The notes under the pieces: model-generated | Database searches by the model: none | Told to the model about the DNA's origin: nothing | What the model saw: the letters and a program-made list of their open reading frames with translations, nothing else | NCBI GenBank assembly: GCA_028023455.1 | Contig: JAQFVV010012537.1 | Location: forward strand, 558,001 to 622,000 | Direction of reading: 5' to 3' | DNA length: 64,000 bases | Source: Epiperipatus broadwayi | Lineage: Eukaryota; Onychophora; Udeonychophora; Euonychophora; Peripatidae | Program-made: the position numbers and the translations under genes | Shown: one piece after another, positions 12,239-22,600 of the stretch | How positions within the stretch are numbered: the stretch's first letter is position 1 | Layout: each line of letters begins with the position of its first letter

Positions 12239-12776
12239 TGTCATATGTGACCCTGCCTTCAGAAGTGGACTATTCCAGATTCCTTGCCTGATTGGCTAGC
12301 ACCCAGTTGCTATCCAATGGGATTAAAACCTTCACTGGGGTTCGCACACTGAATCTGCGTGTTTCCAGTAAGGTAGGGGATTTGCCTTTAAATAGTCAGC
12401 CTTTTGGAGGCAAGGCAGAGAGCAATTACTTCTGTTAATCTGAACAACAGAAGGTGCTTTCCATTGAATCTTCTGCCATCAGCAAAGGTATTTATCTAGT
12501 CATTATTGAGACATCCATGCAGTGAGGCAAGCTAACTACATAGCTGGAAGAGTCTTACCAGAACTCACAATGCAGGCTAATCATTAGCTGGAAGCGAGTT
12601 CCATACTCCGCATGACTATCTCAGCAGTGAAGTCTATCAACTGTATTTGTTCATTTGTTTAACTAACGTGTGTATATATTTTGTACTAATAAATTGTACA
12701 TATTAATTGCTGAATAGTTGTTCTTTTTGTATGTGTTGGTTTGAGAATGAACCTTCAAGCCTAACCAAACACAACA
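12239..12776 (+). repeat. 5' LTR of element I (538 bp)
   Basis: Starts TGTCATATGTGACC and ends CCAAACACAACA. It contains an AATAAATTG polyadenylation-like site near 12690. Compared with the 3' LTR it lacks about 53 bp, a loss explained by deletion between two copies of GGCAAG, and carries scattered substitutions. The insertion is therefore not recent. Confidence 0.88.
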
Positions 12777-12960
12777 GATTTAGTGCAGTTGACCCACCTG
12801 TTATAACAGATTTGGTGCAGATGGACAGAAATTTTTCCTTCACAGATGGAAAAATTATAAAATAATCTATGCCAGTTTAAACAAATCTGGCGCAGTAACA
12901 GAAAAAAAAATTTCCCTCACGACTGGAAAAATTTTATTATAAAATATGCCAGTTTCAACA
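12777..12960 (+). promoter_or_regulatory. Leader of element I with three PBS-like motifs
   Basis: Directly after the LTR, GATTTAGTGCAGTTGAC is a primer-binding-site candidate. The related element II has the matching TTTGGTGCAGTCAGAC at the same place. TTTGGTGCAG recurs at 12811 and TGGCGCAG at 12888. The blocks 12809-12884 and 12885-12960 look like a diverged tandem duplication of this leader: both carry 'gaaaaattt..tata' and 'atgccagttt.aaca'. Which tRNA primes is not determined. Confidence 0.5.
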
Positions 12961-13270
12961 GATCTAAACGTATGAAATAAATGCGAGTGTGTTGTATCTG
13001 TTTTATTATTTTTCGTTTTGGAAAAAAATTACGTTACTGTAATTTCATTATGGTAGTATTTTTTTTAGAAAAATAACAACGTAAAACTGTTGAATAAAAT
13101 TGACCGCAAACATAAAGGTGTGTCAATTTAAAGCGTCAACTAATCACAAGAGCTTTACTCACAAGACAGTGTAAAAGCTCACTCTATTGGTTTAAAAGCT
13201 TCGTTGAGTTAGTTACAATAACGTAACTATAAAAACAAGTACGAGTGGTTACTCAGCATAAATAAAAAAA

Positions 13271-13990
13271 ATGGCTAAAGCAATTGGCTCTATGGAATCT
13301 TTTGATCGGGCTCAACAGAGCTGGCCAAATTTATAAAGAGCGTTTGATTTTTTATCTATAGGCTAACAATATAAAAAAGCCTGAGATAAAATTAGCTACA
13401 CTAATGACCACAATAGGTCCACAAACATATGATGAGTACTCAAGTCTCAATCTATGGCTGTAATCCCAGCTGAGCTGGATTTTGATAGAGTGTTGACAAT
13501 TCTCACAGAGCGTTTTTCTCCTAAACTCTTGACCATAATGCAGAGATACCATTTTAATCTCAGCATACAAGAACAGGGAGAAACAGCTAGACAATTTGCA
13601 ACACGAATCTGTATATTAGCCTTGAAGTGCGATTTCGAAGACTTCATGAATGAAGTGGATTTCGAAGACTTCATGAATGAAGCACTTCATGATTGTTTTA
13701 TTTGTGGCATAAACGATCACAATTTGAGGCTGAAAATGTTAATGAGACCTAGATTTTGAGACAGTGGTAGCTCAAGCAAGACTAGCAGAAACTATAGCTA
13801 GTCAAGCTAGCCATTAAAAAACTTGTGCAAAAAATTGAGCATAACACTGGGTCACCGAAGCACTAGTCAGCTCAGAGAGTTCAGCATCAAATAGCTCATG
13901 GTTTTGTTATAGATGCAATGAGCACATGCATACAGAATGTCCATATCTCAAAGCAACATGCACGTTTTGCAAGCGTATAGGACATATAAA
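13271..13990 (+). pseudogene. Gag remnant of element I
   Basis: Reading starts at ATG 13271 (MAKAIGSMESFDRAQQSW) and hits an in-frame TAA at 13334. It resumes in other frames as ANNIKKPEIKLATLMTTIG, then PAELDFDRVLTILTERFSP and HFNLSIQEQGETARQFATR. It ends in two zinc knuckles at about 13905-13990 (CYRCNEHMHTECP and CTFCKRIGHIK). Gag of this kind packages the element RNA; the knuckles bind nucleic acid. Several frameshifts and stops make it inactive. A 27-bp in-frame tandem duplication (13631-13657, repeated from 13658) doubles the peptide DFEDFMNEV. The sister element's gag has the single version. Confidence 0.75.
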
Positions 13991-14566
13991 GGTAGCATGT
14001 CTGAAATTAAAAAAAACAAACAGAAGTTTAGGAGTAAAGGCACTTATAAGAAACATAAGAAAGTTGCTTGTATAAACCTTGTCAGAGATAACAAGTCTGG
14101 GTTTATACACACTGTCATAATAAATGATACACCAGCTAATATGGAACTTGACACAGGGTCAACAGTGTCTATAGTTTCAAGAAGGACTTGGACAAGCAGT
14201 AATAAAAAGAATAAAGATAAGCTGCACCCTTGCAGTAAGTCAATATCAGACTACCAAGGGAATAAAGTCAAACTAATGGGTCAAACATCAGGAAAAATTA
14301 CTATGCCTAACAAAACTATATACCTACTACTGGTAGTGGCATTAGGTAACCATAATGATTTAATAGGTTGTGACTGGTTCAGTCACTTAGGGTTCAAAGT
14401 GACCAAAGAGAACCAGCTCACAACATTATCAAAGTTAAAGTCTAATGAATCAGAAGTTTTTAACACAAAGCTGAAACCTAATGCCAAACTTCAACTACAA
14501 GATAAAAACAAAATACAATTCCAAATAGGAACAAAAGACTATGTCATATGTACTATGGGTCCATAA
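13937..14566 (+). CDS. Retropepsin-type protease region of element I
   Basis: A 209-codon frame. Its first 40 or so codons overlap the zinc-knuckle region in another frame, so the true start is uncertain. The protease core is clear: SGFIHTVIINDTPANMELDTGSTVSIVSRRTW holds the aspartic protease D-T-G-S signature at about 14150-14161, and the later LIGCDWFSHLGF resembles the 'iiG.d.l...g' flap-side motif of gypsy proteases. The frame ends at a stop at 14564-14566, where the RT should begin. The sister element has the same protease with a damaged active site. The deletion that removed RT, RNase H and the integrase core lies just after this frame. Confidence 0.65.
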   Translation: MSISQSNMHVLQAYRTYKGSMSEIKKNKQKFRSKGTYKKHKKVACINLVRDNKSGFIHTVIINDTPANMELDTGSTVSIVSRRTWTSSNKKNKDKLHPCSKSISDYQGNKVKLMGQTSGKITMPNKTIYLLLVVALGNHNDLIGCDWFSHLGFKVTKENQLTTLSKLKSNESEVFNTKLKPNAKLQLQDKNKIQFQIGTKDYVICTMGP

Positions 14567-14580
14567 GATGAAGACCAGCA

Positions 14581-14838
14581 GTGGTGATGCAAATAAAGGG
14601 CCTCTATGTTGTGCAAACAGATGGTCATCATCATCATCACCATCACAACCAGCTAAAACTCAACTACACATCAGAAGCTATCAAGACAGCAGCAGATGAT
14701 CAGAAACAAGGTCATCAAGCAAAGAAGATGAAGACAGGAACAGCAATCAACCGGAAAAACCAAGAAAGCGGACAAAATGTCATCCAGTGCATTTCAATGA
14801 CTATGTCCTCCAGGGCTAATTTCAGCCAGGAGGAGGGA
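14581..14838 (+). pseudogene. Integrase C-terminal tail of element I with a histidine run
   Basis: An 89-codon frame whose start (GLYVVQTDG, seven histidines, NQLKLNYTSEA) matches the end of pol in element II, where the same place reads VETADGCQHHSHRDQLRLDY. The HHHHHHH run is coded by CAT/CAC triplets and looks like triplet expansion of a shorter histidine patch. The frame continues as a basic tail and ends at the purine-rich tract and 3' LTR. It is separated from its integrase core by the internal deletion. Confidence 0.6.
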
Positions 14839-15415
14839 TGTCATATCTGACCCTGCCTTCAGAAGTGGACTATTCCAGATATCTTGCCTGATTGGCTAGC
14901 ACCCAGTTGCTATCCAACAGGATTAAAACCTTCACTGGGATTCGCACACCAAATCCATGTTTCCAGTAAGGTAGGGGATCTGCCTTAAATAGTCAGCTTT
15001 TTGGTGGCAAGGCAGAGAGCAATTACTTCTGTTAACCTGAATGACAGAATGTGCTCTCTATTAAACCTGCCATCAGCAAAGGTATTTATCTAGTCATTAT
15101 TGAGACATCCACGCAGTGAGGCAAGTCCAACTACCAACTGGAAACTGCTATGTCTGAACTAAAGCTTCTCAAGGCAAGCTAATTACATAGCTAGAAGTCT
15201 TACCAAAACTCACAATGCAGGCTAATCATTAGCTGGAAGAGAGTTCCATACTCCGCATGACTATCTCAGCAGTGAAGTCTATCAACTGTATTTGTTCATT
15301 TGTTTAATGTGTATATATTTTGTACTAATAAATTGTACATATTAATTGCTGAATAGTTGTTCTTTTTATATCTGTTGGTTTGGAAATGAACATGCAAGCC
15401 TAACCAAACACAACA
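14839..15415 (+). repeat. 3' LTR of element I (577 bp)
   Basis: Same termini as the 5' LTR (TGTCATAT to CACAACA) and the same AATAAATTG site near 15330. It keeps the segment between the two GGCAAG copies that the 5' LTR has lost (about 15133-15178). It is followed directly by TAAAT, the second copy of the target-site duplication. Confidence 0.88.
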
Positions 15416-18400
15416 TAAATATTATAACTGAAGGTCTTGTGGTTAAACACAAAGATCAGATCTTACCATAATACAAAATAAAAAAACGGGGTTTTCTGCA
15501 GATGTCATTCTTTTGCTATATATGAGCACACCTTTATCAAAAGCCTTTATCAATCTCTTCCTATGGTAATTCTTATGGCAGAGTCCACTTCTTTTCTTAA
15601 GACATAGTACGCTTCTTTAAAGCAGATAATATTGCATGGTAACAAACTTCAGCATTTGTTTTGATCCATTTGTATAGTTCCAGATCTTTTGACAGGTGTA
15701 ATTAGTTTCCTAACCACTTATGGTAAATAATCATCTATTAGATAATGCCATCATACTTACTATGGTGTATGGAGTATTGAAAAATTCTTTAAAACAAATG
15801 GCAAAGTATAGTTATCTAAACAATTCTGTGGGAAACTGTTTTAATCAGCAGTTTCTTTTATCTTCATGAAACCAATTTGTGCTGCTTTCTTCTTGTGCTA
15901 AGACTTAGATTAGACTACCCTCTTGTTTTTCTTGACAGATCTATTGATACCTGATATCATGTTTTATTTTTAAACACCTAGCATGTAATCAAGTCTATAT
16001 TTATTTATATCAGGATATTCATTAAAAAATATTCTTATCCAGCTTTAATGACTTGATTCAATAAATATTTTTCTCACCATATATTAGCTTCATTCTTTAA
16101 ATTGTTTTATAAGTGTTTATATATTTAAAAATAGTTTTTTTAAAAATTTATTTACTAACAATATTAGCATGAAATACATATATTGGTGATTATTTATCTT
16201 TTCAGCATATATGTGCTTGAGTGTATCAGTGTTATTAGATAGAGTGGAGAGTGGTGGGTCATGTGTAAGTCTGTGCTCATATACCCTATATTACATATAT
16301 AAACACATGGTATATATTAAGCCTGTGTATCAGTTATAACAATATGAAGAAAAAAATCATGATCGATTTTGGAAAATTGTTTTCTAACTTTCTTACTTTT
16401 AGTGCTTTATACTTTAATAATATATTTACATTTGCCATTCAATTTACTATAAGAAAAGGTAACTTATTTCTTTAAACCCTCATCCAGTAAGTAAATCTAA
16501 AAGGATTACAAAATATTAGATATTTTCTTAGACTATGCAAATCAAATTCATTTGCATGTACTAAAACTAATTTTTCTTTTTCCTTACATTATATGAGTTA
16601 TCAGTTTATTGTAGGTAATTTACATAGCATATTTTATTTATTAAATGTTTAATAATACAATATCTTTCTCCTTAATTTCTTAAAACAGTATATTTAAGTT
16701 ACACATATATTCTATCTAATACTCACACATACACACATGACAATCTATTAGAGTTTTTAAGTTTTCTTAATGATGCAGCTTTGTAATACAATTAATTTGA
16801 ACTATAATTGAATCTGCACTGGTACAATACTTTATATAATTTTTTTTTTTTGTTTTCTATTATCTTTTTGTAATTAAAATTCTAAAATAATAAAAATTAT
16901 GAAATCTCATATGATTTCTGAGGGATTTAGAAGATTGGTGAATAAATATTCTTGTTATCATGTTGTACATGTATAAGGCATCAGACAATTTTTTTTTTTT
17001 GCTTTATAATTATGATAATAGAAAATAAATAAATTAAAACAAATTAAATAAATAAAAATGTACTTTGAAAACTCAATGAAGTTAGCAAGAATGGTATTCT
17101 GCTAATATAGTACTTTATAAGAAAATAAATGATTTTTTTATTATTATGTTAATAATTTTTGTAAATTGATAAGCATATTTCATTTACGTATAAAATATTT
17201 ATTTATTTATCCTAAAAAATGTTTAATTCGAATAATGACAGTTTAAAACAAAAATTTAAAATATACATTGATTAACTAATAACAAATTTTCTGAAATAGT
17301 ATTTTTTATTTATATTTTCAGGAAAATATAAATAAAAACAGAAATGTAATCGATATCTAGAAAATGTTAAAAACTTACTTCAATATTTTATTGAATACAA
17401 AAAAATGAATATACGTATATCAAAAAGAAATATTGTAAAATTGATCTTTTCTCAAAAACAAAGTGATTCAGACCATGATATTCACAAACTTTAATTTTAT
17501 AAAAGATGTTATTTATTATTGCTTTGTTTTCTGATAATAACATTTTAATGTTTATGCCAATAGTCATCAGTTTCTCATGAAAAGCAATATCATGCAGAAA
17601 GAATAGAAAACATTTAGTTAAAGAGAGCATTTATAAACAAGTTCTTAGTATTAAGAGCTGTAATAAGGCAATAATAAATGATTTTAAATATTTATTATAA
17701 GTCACCATGATTATTTACTTACTATTGTATTTGGAAATGTATTTTCTCTTATATCATTAGAATTTAATCTAGAGTGTGGCAGAGATAAATATAATAAAGA
17801 AATAGTAAAAAGCTGTGCTTTTTCTTCAAGTATAGAAATTTAAGAAAGAATAATGTTACCACTAGTACTGAATAAAATAAAATTATTCATTACTTTTGAT
17901 CAAGTTCAAAAATGCATCACAATTCAACATATGAATATATAATGTATGTAAGAAAGCAAATGTCCATGACAAATAATTGTGAGATAAATTTTAAGATGGC
18001 ATGTGTTATCATTATACATATAATTAAATTTCTCAACAATACGAATGAAGATAAGTAGTGAGTTAAGATGATGTGTGTTATCATTATACATATAATTAAA
18101 TTTCTTAACAATATGAATGAAAATGAGTACAGCTAATCTTTTTTTTTCTTATTTAATCAAAGTTTGAAGCTAACATAAATATCATCATTAATAACATAAA
18201 AGATAAAAATTTATATGGCAAAATTTCTGCAAACTGTTTATGCTGTTCACTGAAGTGGCTTGGCATGTTATGCTATACATTATGGTGAATCCCAAACTAA
18301 TATAACAACTAGAATTAGGCAATGTAAATATTTATATAATAGAGATAAATATAATTCAGCACATGTCTGCATTATTGGATTACAAAAAGGAACATGGACA

Positions 18401-19080
18401 CATTTTTGATCTGCAAAGAGTTAAACTTGTTTATATAGAGAGAGACAACTGGAAGAGAAAAATAAGAGACATGGTACATTACTAGCAACAATAATGTTAT
18501 AACAAAAGATTGAACAGTGTCCAGTTATGTAATTATTAAAACATTTAAGGAATATTTTAAGAAGATAATTCTAATTTAATTTTTTTTAAAGCAATCTCTA
18601 GGTGTAAGTAATAATAGCCATGATTATGCTGCTCTGCATCAAAAATTTATTAGGCTAAATAGAATTGGTATTGTATTTATATTTATTGGAAACTTCATAA
18701 AGCATATTTATGTGCATATGCATATACTGTCTTACATTTATGTTGATGATTTTTCTAAATTATATATATATATGCGTACATAGAAGCCTATGAAAAATGT
18801 TTACAAACTATAGTAGAATGCTGTATCAATGGTATTTAATTCTAAAGCAGTTTGTGGTTTATAATAATAAATTATGTATACTTAGCAAATATATATACAA
18901 GTCGGACAAAAACACTACTATTGGATGATATGATTTCTATTTGAAATTGCTAGTCAGAATTAGTTCTTGGCTTTATTACATTAGAACTGAAATTTATCTA
19001 GGTAAATGTTATGGAAATTTTCATTCTACTTTCAACATTCACACACACACATATATATATATTAAAAAAAGATAACTAAC
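15416..19080. other. Fibrillin intron after the LTR element; no gene seen
   Basis: A+T-rich sequence. It holds a 72-bp-spaced tandem duplication at 17991-18127 and a CA/TA microsatellite at 19039-19062 just before exon F. Open frames at 17388-17630 and 17917-18111 are low-complexity and, for the second, a by-product of the tandem duplication. Confidence 0.6.
17991..18127. repeat. Two-copy tandem repeat, 72-bp period
   Basis: 17991-18055 and 18063-18127 share TTAAGATG, GTGTTATCATTATACATATA and ATTAAATTTCT with few differences. Non-coding; a local duplication in the intron. Confidence 0.85.
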
Positions 19081-19206
19081 CTATACATCTAGTTCCATCA
19101 TGACTAAGATCATATCCATCATAACAATCACATCTGTAACTTCCACGAGTATTGATACAGCGACCATTTTTGCAAACATCAGGGATTGTATTACATTCAT
19201 TAATAT
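19081..19206 (-). CDS. FBN: Fibrillin exon F: calcium-binding EGF domain before the TB domain
   Basis: A cbEGF exon of 126 bp (42 codons), acceptor TTTAG and donor GTTAGT, phase 1-1. The peptide begins [17 protein letters not shown] and ends HDGTRCI; six cysteines. The calcium site is D-I-N-E with [10 protein letters not shown]. It is the last cbEGF before the TB domain of exon E, separated by the 9.9-kb intron that took up element I. The NGRC and NTRGSY blocks fit the repeat that precedes the last TB domain in vertebrate fibrillins (from memory). Confidence 0.94.
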   Translation of the reverse strand: MLMNVIQSLMFAKMVAVSILVEVTDVIVMMDMILVMMELDV

Positions 19207-19301
19207 CTAAAGATTTGTTTTTATTTAGAAAATATAGGTGAAATTTATTTGAATATTTAGAGCATATTTCATTGAATAGATTTTAAAAAATATGTATTTA
19301 C

Positions 19302-19424
19302 CTCTACAATCATCTGTTAATCCGACTTGCTGGTAACCAACAGGACATATACATAAATAAGTGCCAATCTGGTTTTTGCATTCATATGGGCAGTTATGAT
19401 TAGGTGTACGACATTCATCAACAT
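19302..19424 (-). CDS. FBN: Fibrillin exon G: calcium-binding EGF domain
   Basis: A cbEGF exon of 123 bp (41 codons), acceptor ATTAG and donor GTAAAT, phase 1-1, only 95 bp upstream of exon F. The peptide begins DVDECRTPNHNCPYEC and ends GLTDDCR; six cysteines. D-V-D-E and N..Y of CKNQIGTYLC form the calcium site. QIGTY replaces the common T-x-GS-Y/F, and the homologous vertebrate repeat likewise has a IGTY form as I recall. An open frame covering it (19225-19446) is exon plus intron read-through. Confidence 0.93.
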
Positions 19425-19506
19425 CTAATAAGATATATAACAACAATTCATAAAAAAAAACCCCATCAAAATTAATTTATTATTTTTCAGTGAATTTTGA
19501 ACTGAC

Positions 19507-19629
19507 CTTCACAGTGTAATCCATCTGTTGATAACATATAACCATAAGGACATATACATTTGAAAGATCCTAGTGTATTTTGACAACGAAATGCACAAAG
19601 ACTACCCATTGTTATACATTCATTTAAAT
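19507..19629 (-). CDS. FBN: Fibrillin exon H: calcium-binding EGF domain
   Basis: A cbEGF exon of 123 bp (41 codons), acceptor TTTTTTTAG and donor GTCAGT, phase 1-1, 82 bp upstream of exon G. The peptide starts DLNECITMGSLCAFRC and ends STDGLHCE; six cysteines. D-L-N-E with CQNTLGSFKC is the calcium site. The LCAFRC block is the same one found in the vertebrate fibrillin repeat that follows the exon I-type repeat. That supports H and I as neighbours in the mRNA despite 36.5 kb between them. Confidence 0.94.
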
Positions 19630-22600
19630 CTAAAAAAAAAGCAGGAATACAATTAATTATTAATAAAAAAGAATAGTGTGAGTGTATATGTATATACTGG
19701 GATATTATGCACTCATTTGATGATGATTATAATACTAAAAAACTATTTTTCAAACAGCATGGTTCATGATATAAAAATAATGTCAAAAGTTGCATTTAAA
19801 ACATTCATATATCATTCATTGTAAAATATTCTTGTTAATAAATCTTTAATAAACATATGATTAGTTTAATTAATTAAAAAATGATACAATGGAGGCAGAG
19901 TTAATTAAAAACAAGCTTAAGAAAACGATAGTAGAAAGAAGATTGCTTTTAAATTTTTGCTACGAATATTACTTGAATCTCAAAAAATATAAAAATACAG
20001 CTAGAAAACGATAGTAGAAAGAAGATTGTTTTTAAACTTTGCTACAGAATATTACTTGAATCTCAAAAAACATAAAAATACAGCTAGTATATAAGTGAAG
20101 AAAAGTGAAAAAAAAAAAAAACAGTGTCTAAAAGAAATAATCTAAGAAGATAAAAATTATGTACTGAATGTGAGACACACAGGGGGAAATGCTAATTAGA
20201 AGCTGCACCAAGACACAAAATTTTTTTTTTTCGATAAATCATCACAAATCTTCTTGGCATAAAAATCTACTTACTCAGCATGATGATCAAACAAATATAG
20301 TTAAAGCAATTGTTTAGTGATCTGATTGTTTGAAACTACTAATATTTTGCCATGAAGTAAGTAATGCCATTTCCTGATATTTGTGCATGTTGATCATGAG
20401 TTAGTTATCTTGCCAAGTTTTTTTTTGTAGATGATAATACATAACTTCCTGATCACATATTTCTAATTATGTGGATGATGGCAAATCATCATCACTCCCA
20501 GTCAATTTAAAATGAAATATCAATAATTTATAATATATATATTGTACCCTTTTCTATAAGTCAGAAATAGTCAATTATAGTTTGTCAATTATATTATAAA
20601 GTACAATTTGAAGCTAAAGAAAATACATAGTATATAAAATTATAGTGAATCATTTAAAAGTAGTTAAGTAAAGCTTATAATATTATTTCATATGGTTGCA
20701 AAAGCTGGCCATATTAAATAACCCAGCTATAAATATTTAAAAGTATATTTAAATGTTAAATTTTAATAGTTTTAAACTTATAGAAGTAAATGTTGTATTT
20801 AAATTTATAAAATCATATTTAGTAATGATAATTTTTTAAAAAAAAAAACGTATATTTTAAAAAATTAGCTTTATGATAGTGAAAATTGTATTTAGTTCTA
20901 TATTTTCTAAATTGTTCTTCCAAAATTTTATAATTATATTATTTAATATAATAAGTGTAGCAATTTTATAAATCCAGACAGAGAAATAGATTAAAAATTG
21001 TCTGTCTTAAATTTTATTAATCATGTGACTTGTATACTACATACTTTCACACACATGCTTGTTTGAATTAATAACAAAGTTTGAAATATTTTAAAAGTTG
21101 TATTATAGAACTGAATATAATTATTATCTGTCATAGAAGTGAATATTAAAATATTACGTAGTTATTTCTAAATATTTTAAATGGTGTTTTAAAGACGAAT
21201 ATAGTTAATAAAAAATTAAATATTGTGTTTAAATAAAACAAGATAAATGGAATATTAAGAGTGGAATAAGTTATTAAAAATTATTTTAATGGTTATTTTA
21301 AATGTTTAAATAATTTAAATAAAATAATAATTGATTTAAAAGTAGTATTATAAATAATATTTTAAAGGTTTATTACGTCATAAATTTTTATTTTAAAATT
21401 TAATTCTGCAAGTTTGCAATATATGCAAATTTGATCTCAAACTAAAAGTGAGAATCAACCAATCAAATGATGTATTCTCTAGAATATAAATACGAATTGC
21501 ATGGGGGGAGGGTATCAGGGAGTTTAATAATGTGTTAGTGGTTATTAATATCATACTAAGGTAGCTGAATAATATCAGAAGTTATCGAGGTGAATATACT
21601 TTAAATTTTTTATTATTTAGTCAATTTATAGTACTCTCTTATACTTCATTTATCGTAACTAACAGGATACTTTTATATACTTTTAAAAGAGAGTTTAAAA
21701 TATATTTTAGAAACTTCATGAAAATGATTGGCCAATTTTTAACAGTTACTTACCAGGATTATTTTATCTAAGTTTAACCTAGAATTTCGCAATGAAAAAT
21801 TGATATAATATAGAATAAAATGTATATAAATTATAATAATATAAAAATTCATAGAATGTTTATGGATACTATTTTATTAATGCTTCACTGGAGAACTATT
21901 TTAGTACATAAAAACCATAGTATGGACATTATACTGATGCAATGGATAGCTATTTGCATTCTAAAAAAAAAAAAATTGGAGACGCATTATTATTTATAAG
22001 CTTATCCAAGTGTTTTTTTTTTAAAAAAAGATACTTATATCTTATGAATTGTCTATAGAATATCATAATGAAAGAAATAAAATGTTTAGTCCTTTTTAAA
22101 GAAAACACTTTTTAAAAAAATATTTTTTGCAAGAATTAAAGAAAGAGCTTAGAGATTTTACTTAAGCGTTGAGATATATATAAAACTTCTTGTCTCAAAA
22201 GTATTTTAAAAAAAGAAAGAACGCATCTTTAGAAATATTTGTTTAAAGAACCTTATTAAGAAATGAAACCTATATAAAAAAGAATGAACATATAGTAGAT
22301 GAATAAAAGATGGATCCATGAAAATACAAATATAGTATGTAAAAGTTTACTGGATAACTTAAGTTAAATTGAACAGAGTGATGCATTAGATATGTCAGCA
22401 GAGAAATATTTAAAAAGCTTCACAGGATTAATTTAATATTATGATTTAATAATTATCATTCTGAATAATAAAACTCGGGATTATTTTTCTATAAACTTTA
22501 CTAAAATGGATTAATAATTATTTTTATTTTTAAACTTTAATGCGCTTTGAGGAGAACATTAAAAAAACTTTAGAAAAAATAATAAACATTTTTAAACTTT

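Larger units (their letters stand above)
12239..15415 (+). mobile_element. Ty3/gypsy-like LTR retrotransposon I, internally deleted, with target-site duplication
   Basis: A 3177-bp insertion with two LTRs (12239-12776 and 14839-15415), each starting TGT and ending ACA. It is flanked by the identical pentamer TAAAT at 12234-12238 and 15416-15420, a target-site duplication. Inside, in order, are a PBS-like leader, a broken gag with zinc knuckles, a retropepsin frame with DTGS, then directly the C-terminal tail of integrase and a purine-rich tract (AGGAGGAGGGA) before the 3' LTR. RT, RNase H and the integrase core are missing. The element is therefore non-autonomous but was once a complete insertion. 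It is on the + strand, antisense to the fibrillin gene. The related element at 38741-45352 retains the missing pol parts. Confidence 0.88.

Noticed and set aside
14623-14652. Histidine run as a functional metal-binding motif
   Set aside because: Coded by a near-pure CAT/CAC triplet tract in a deleted element; slippage is simpler.
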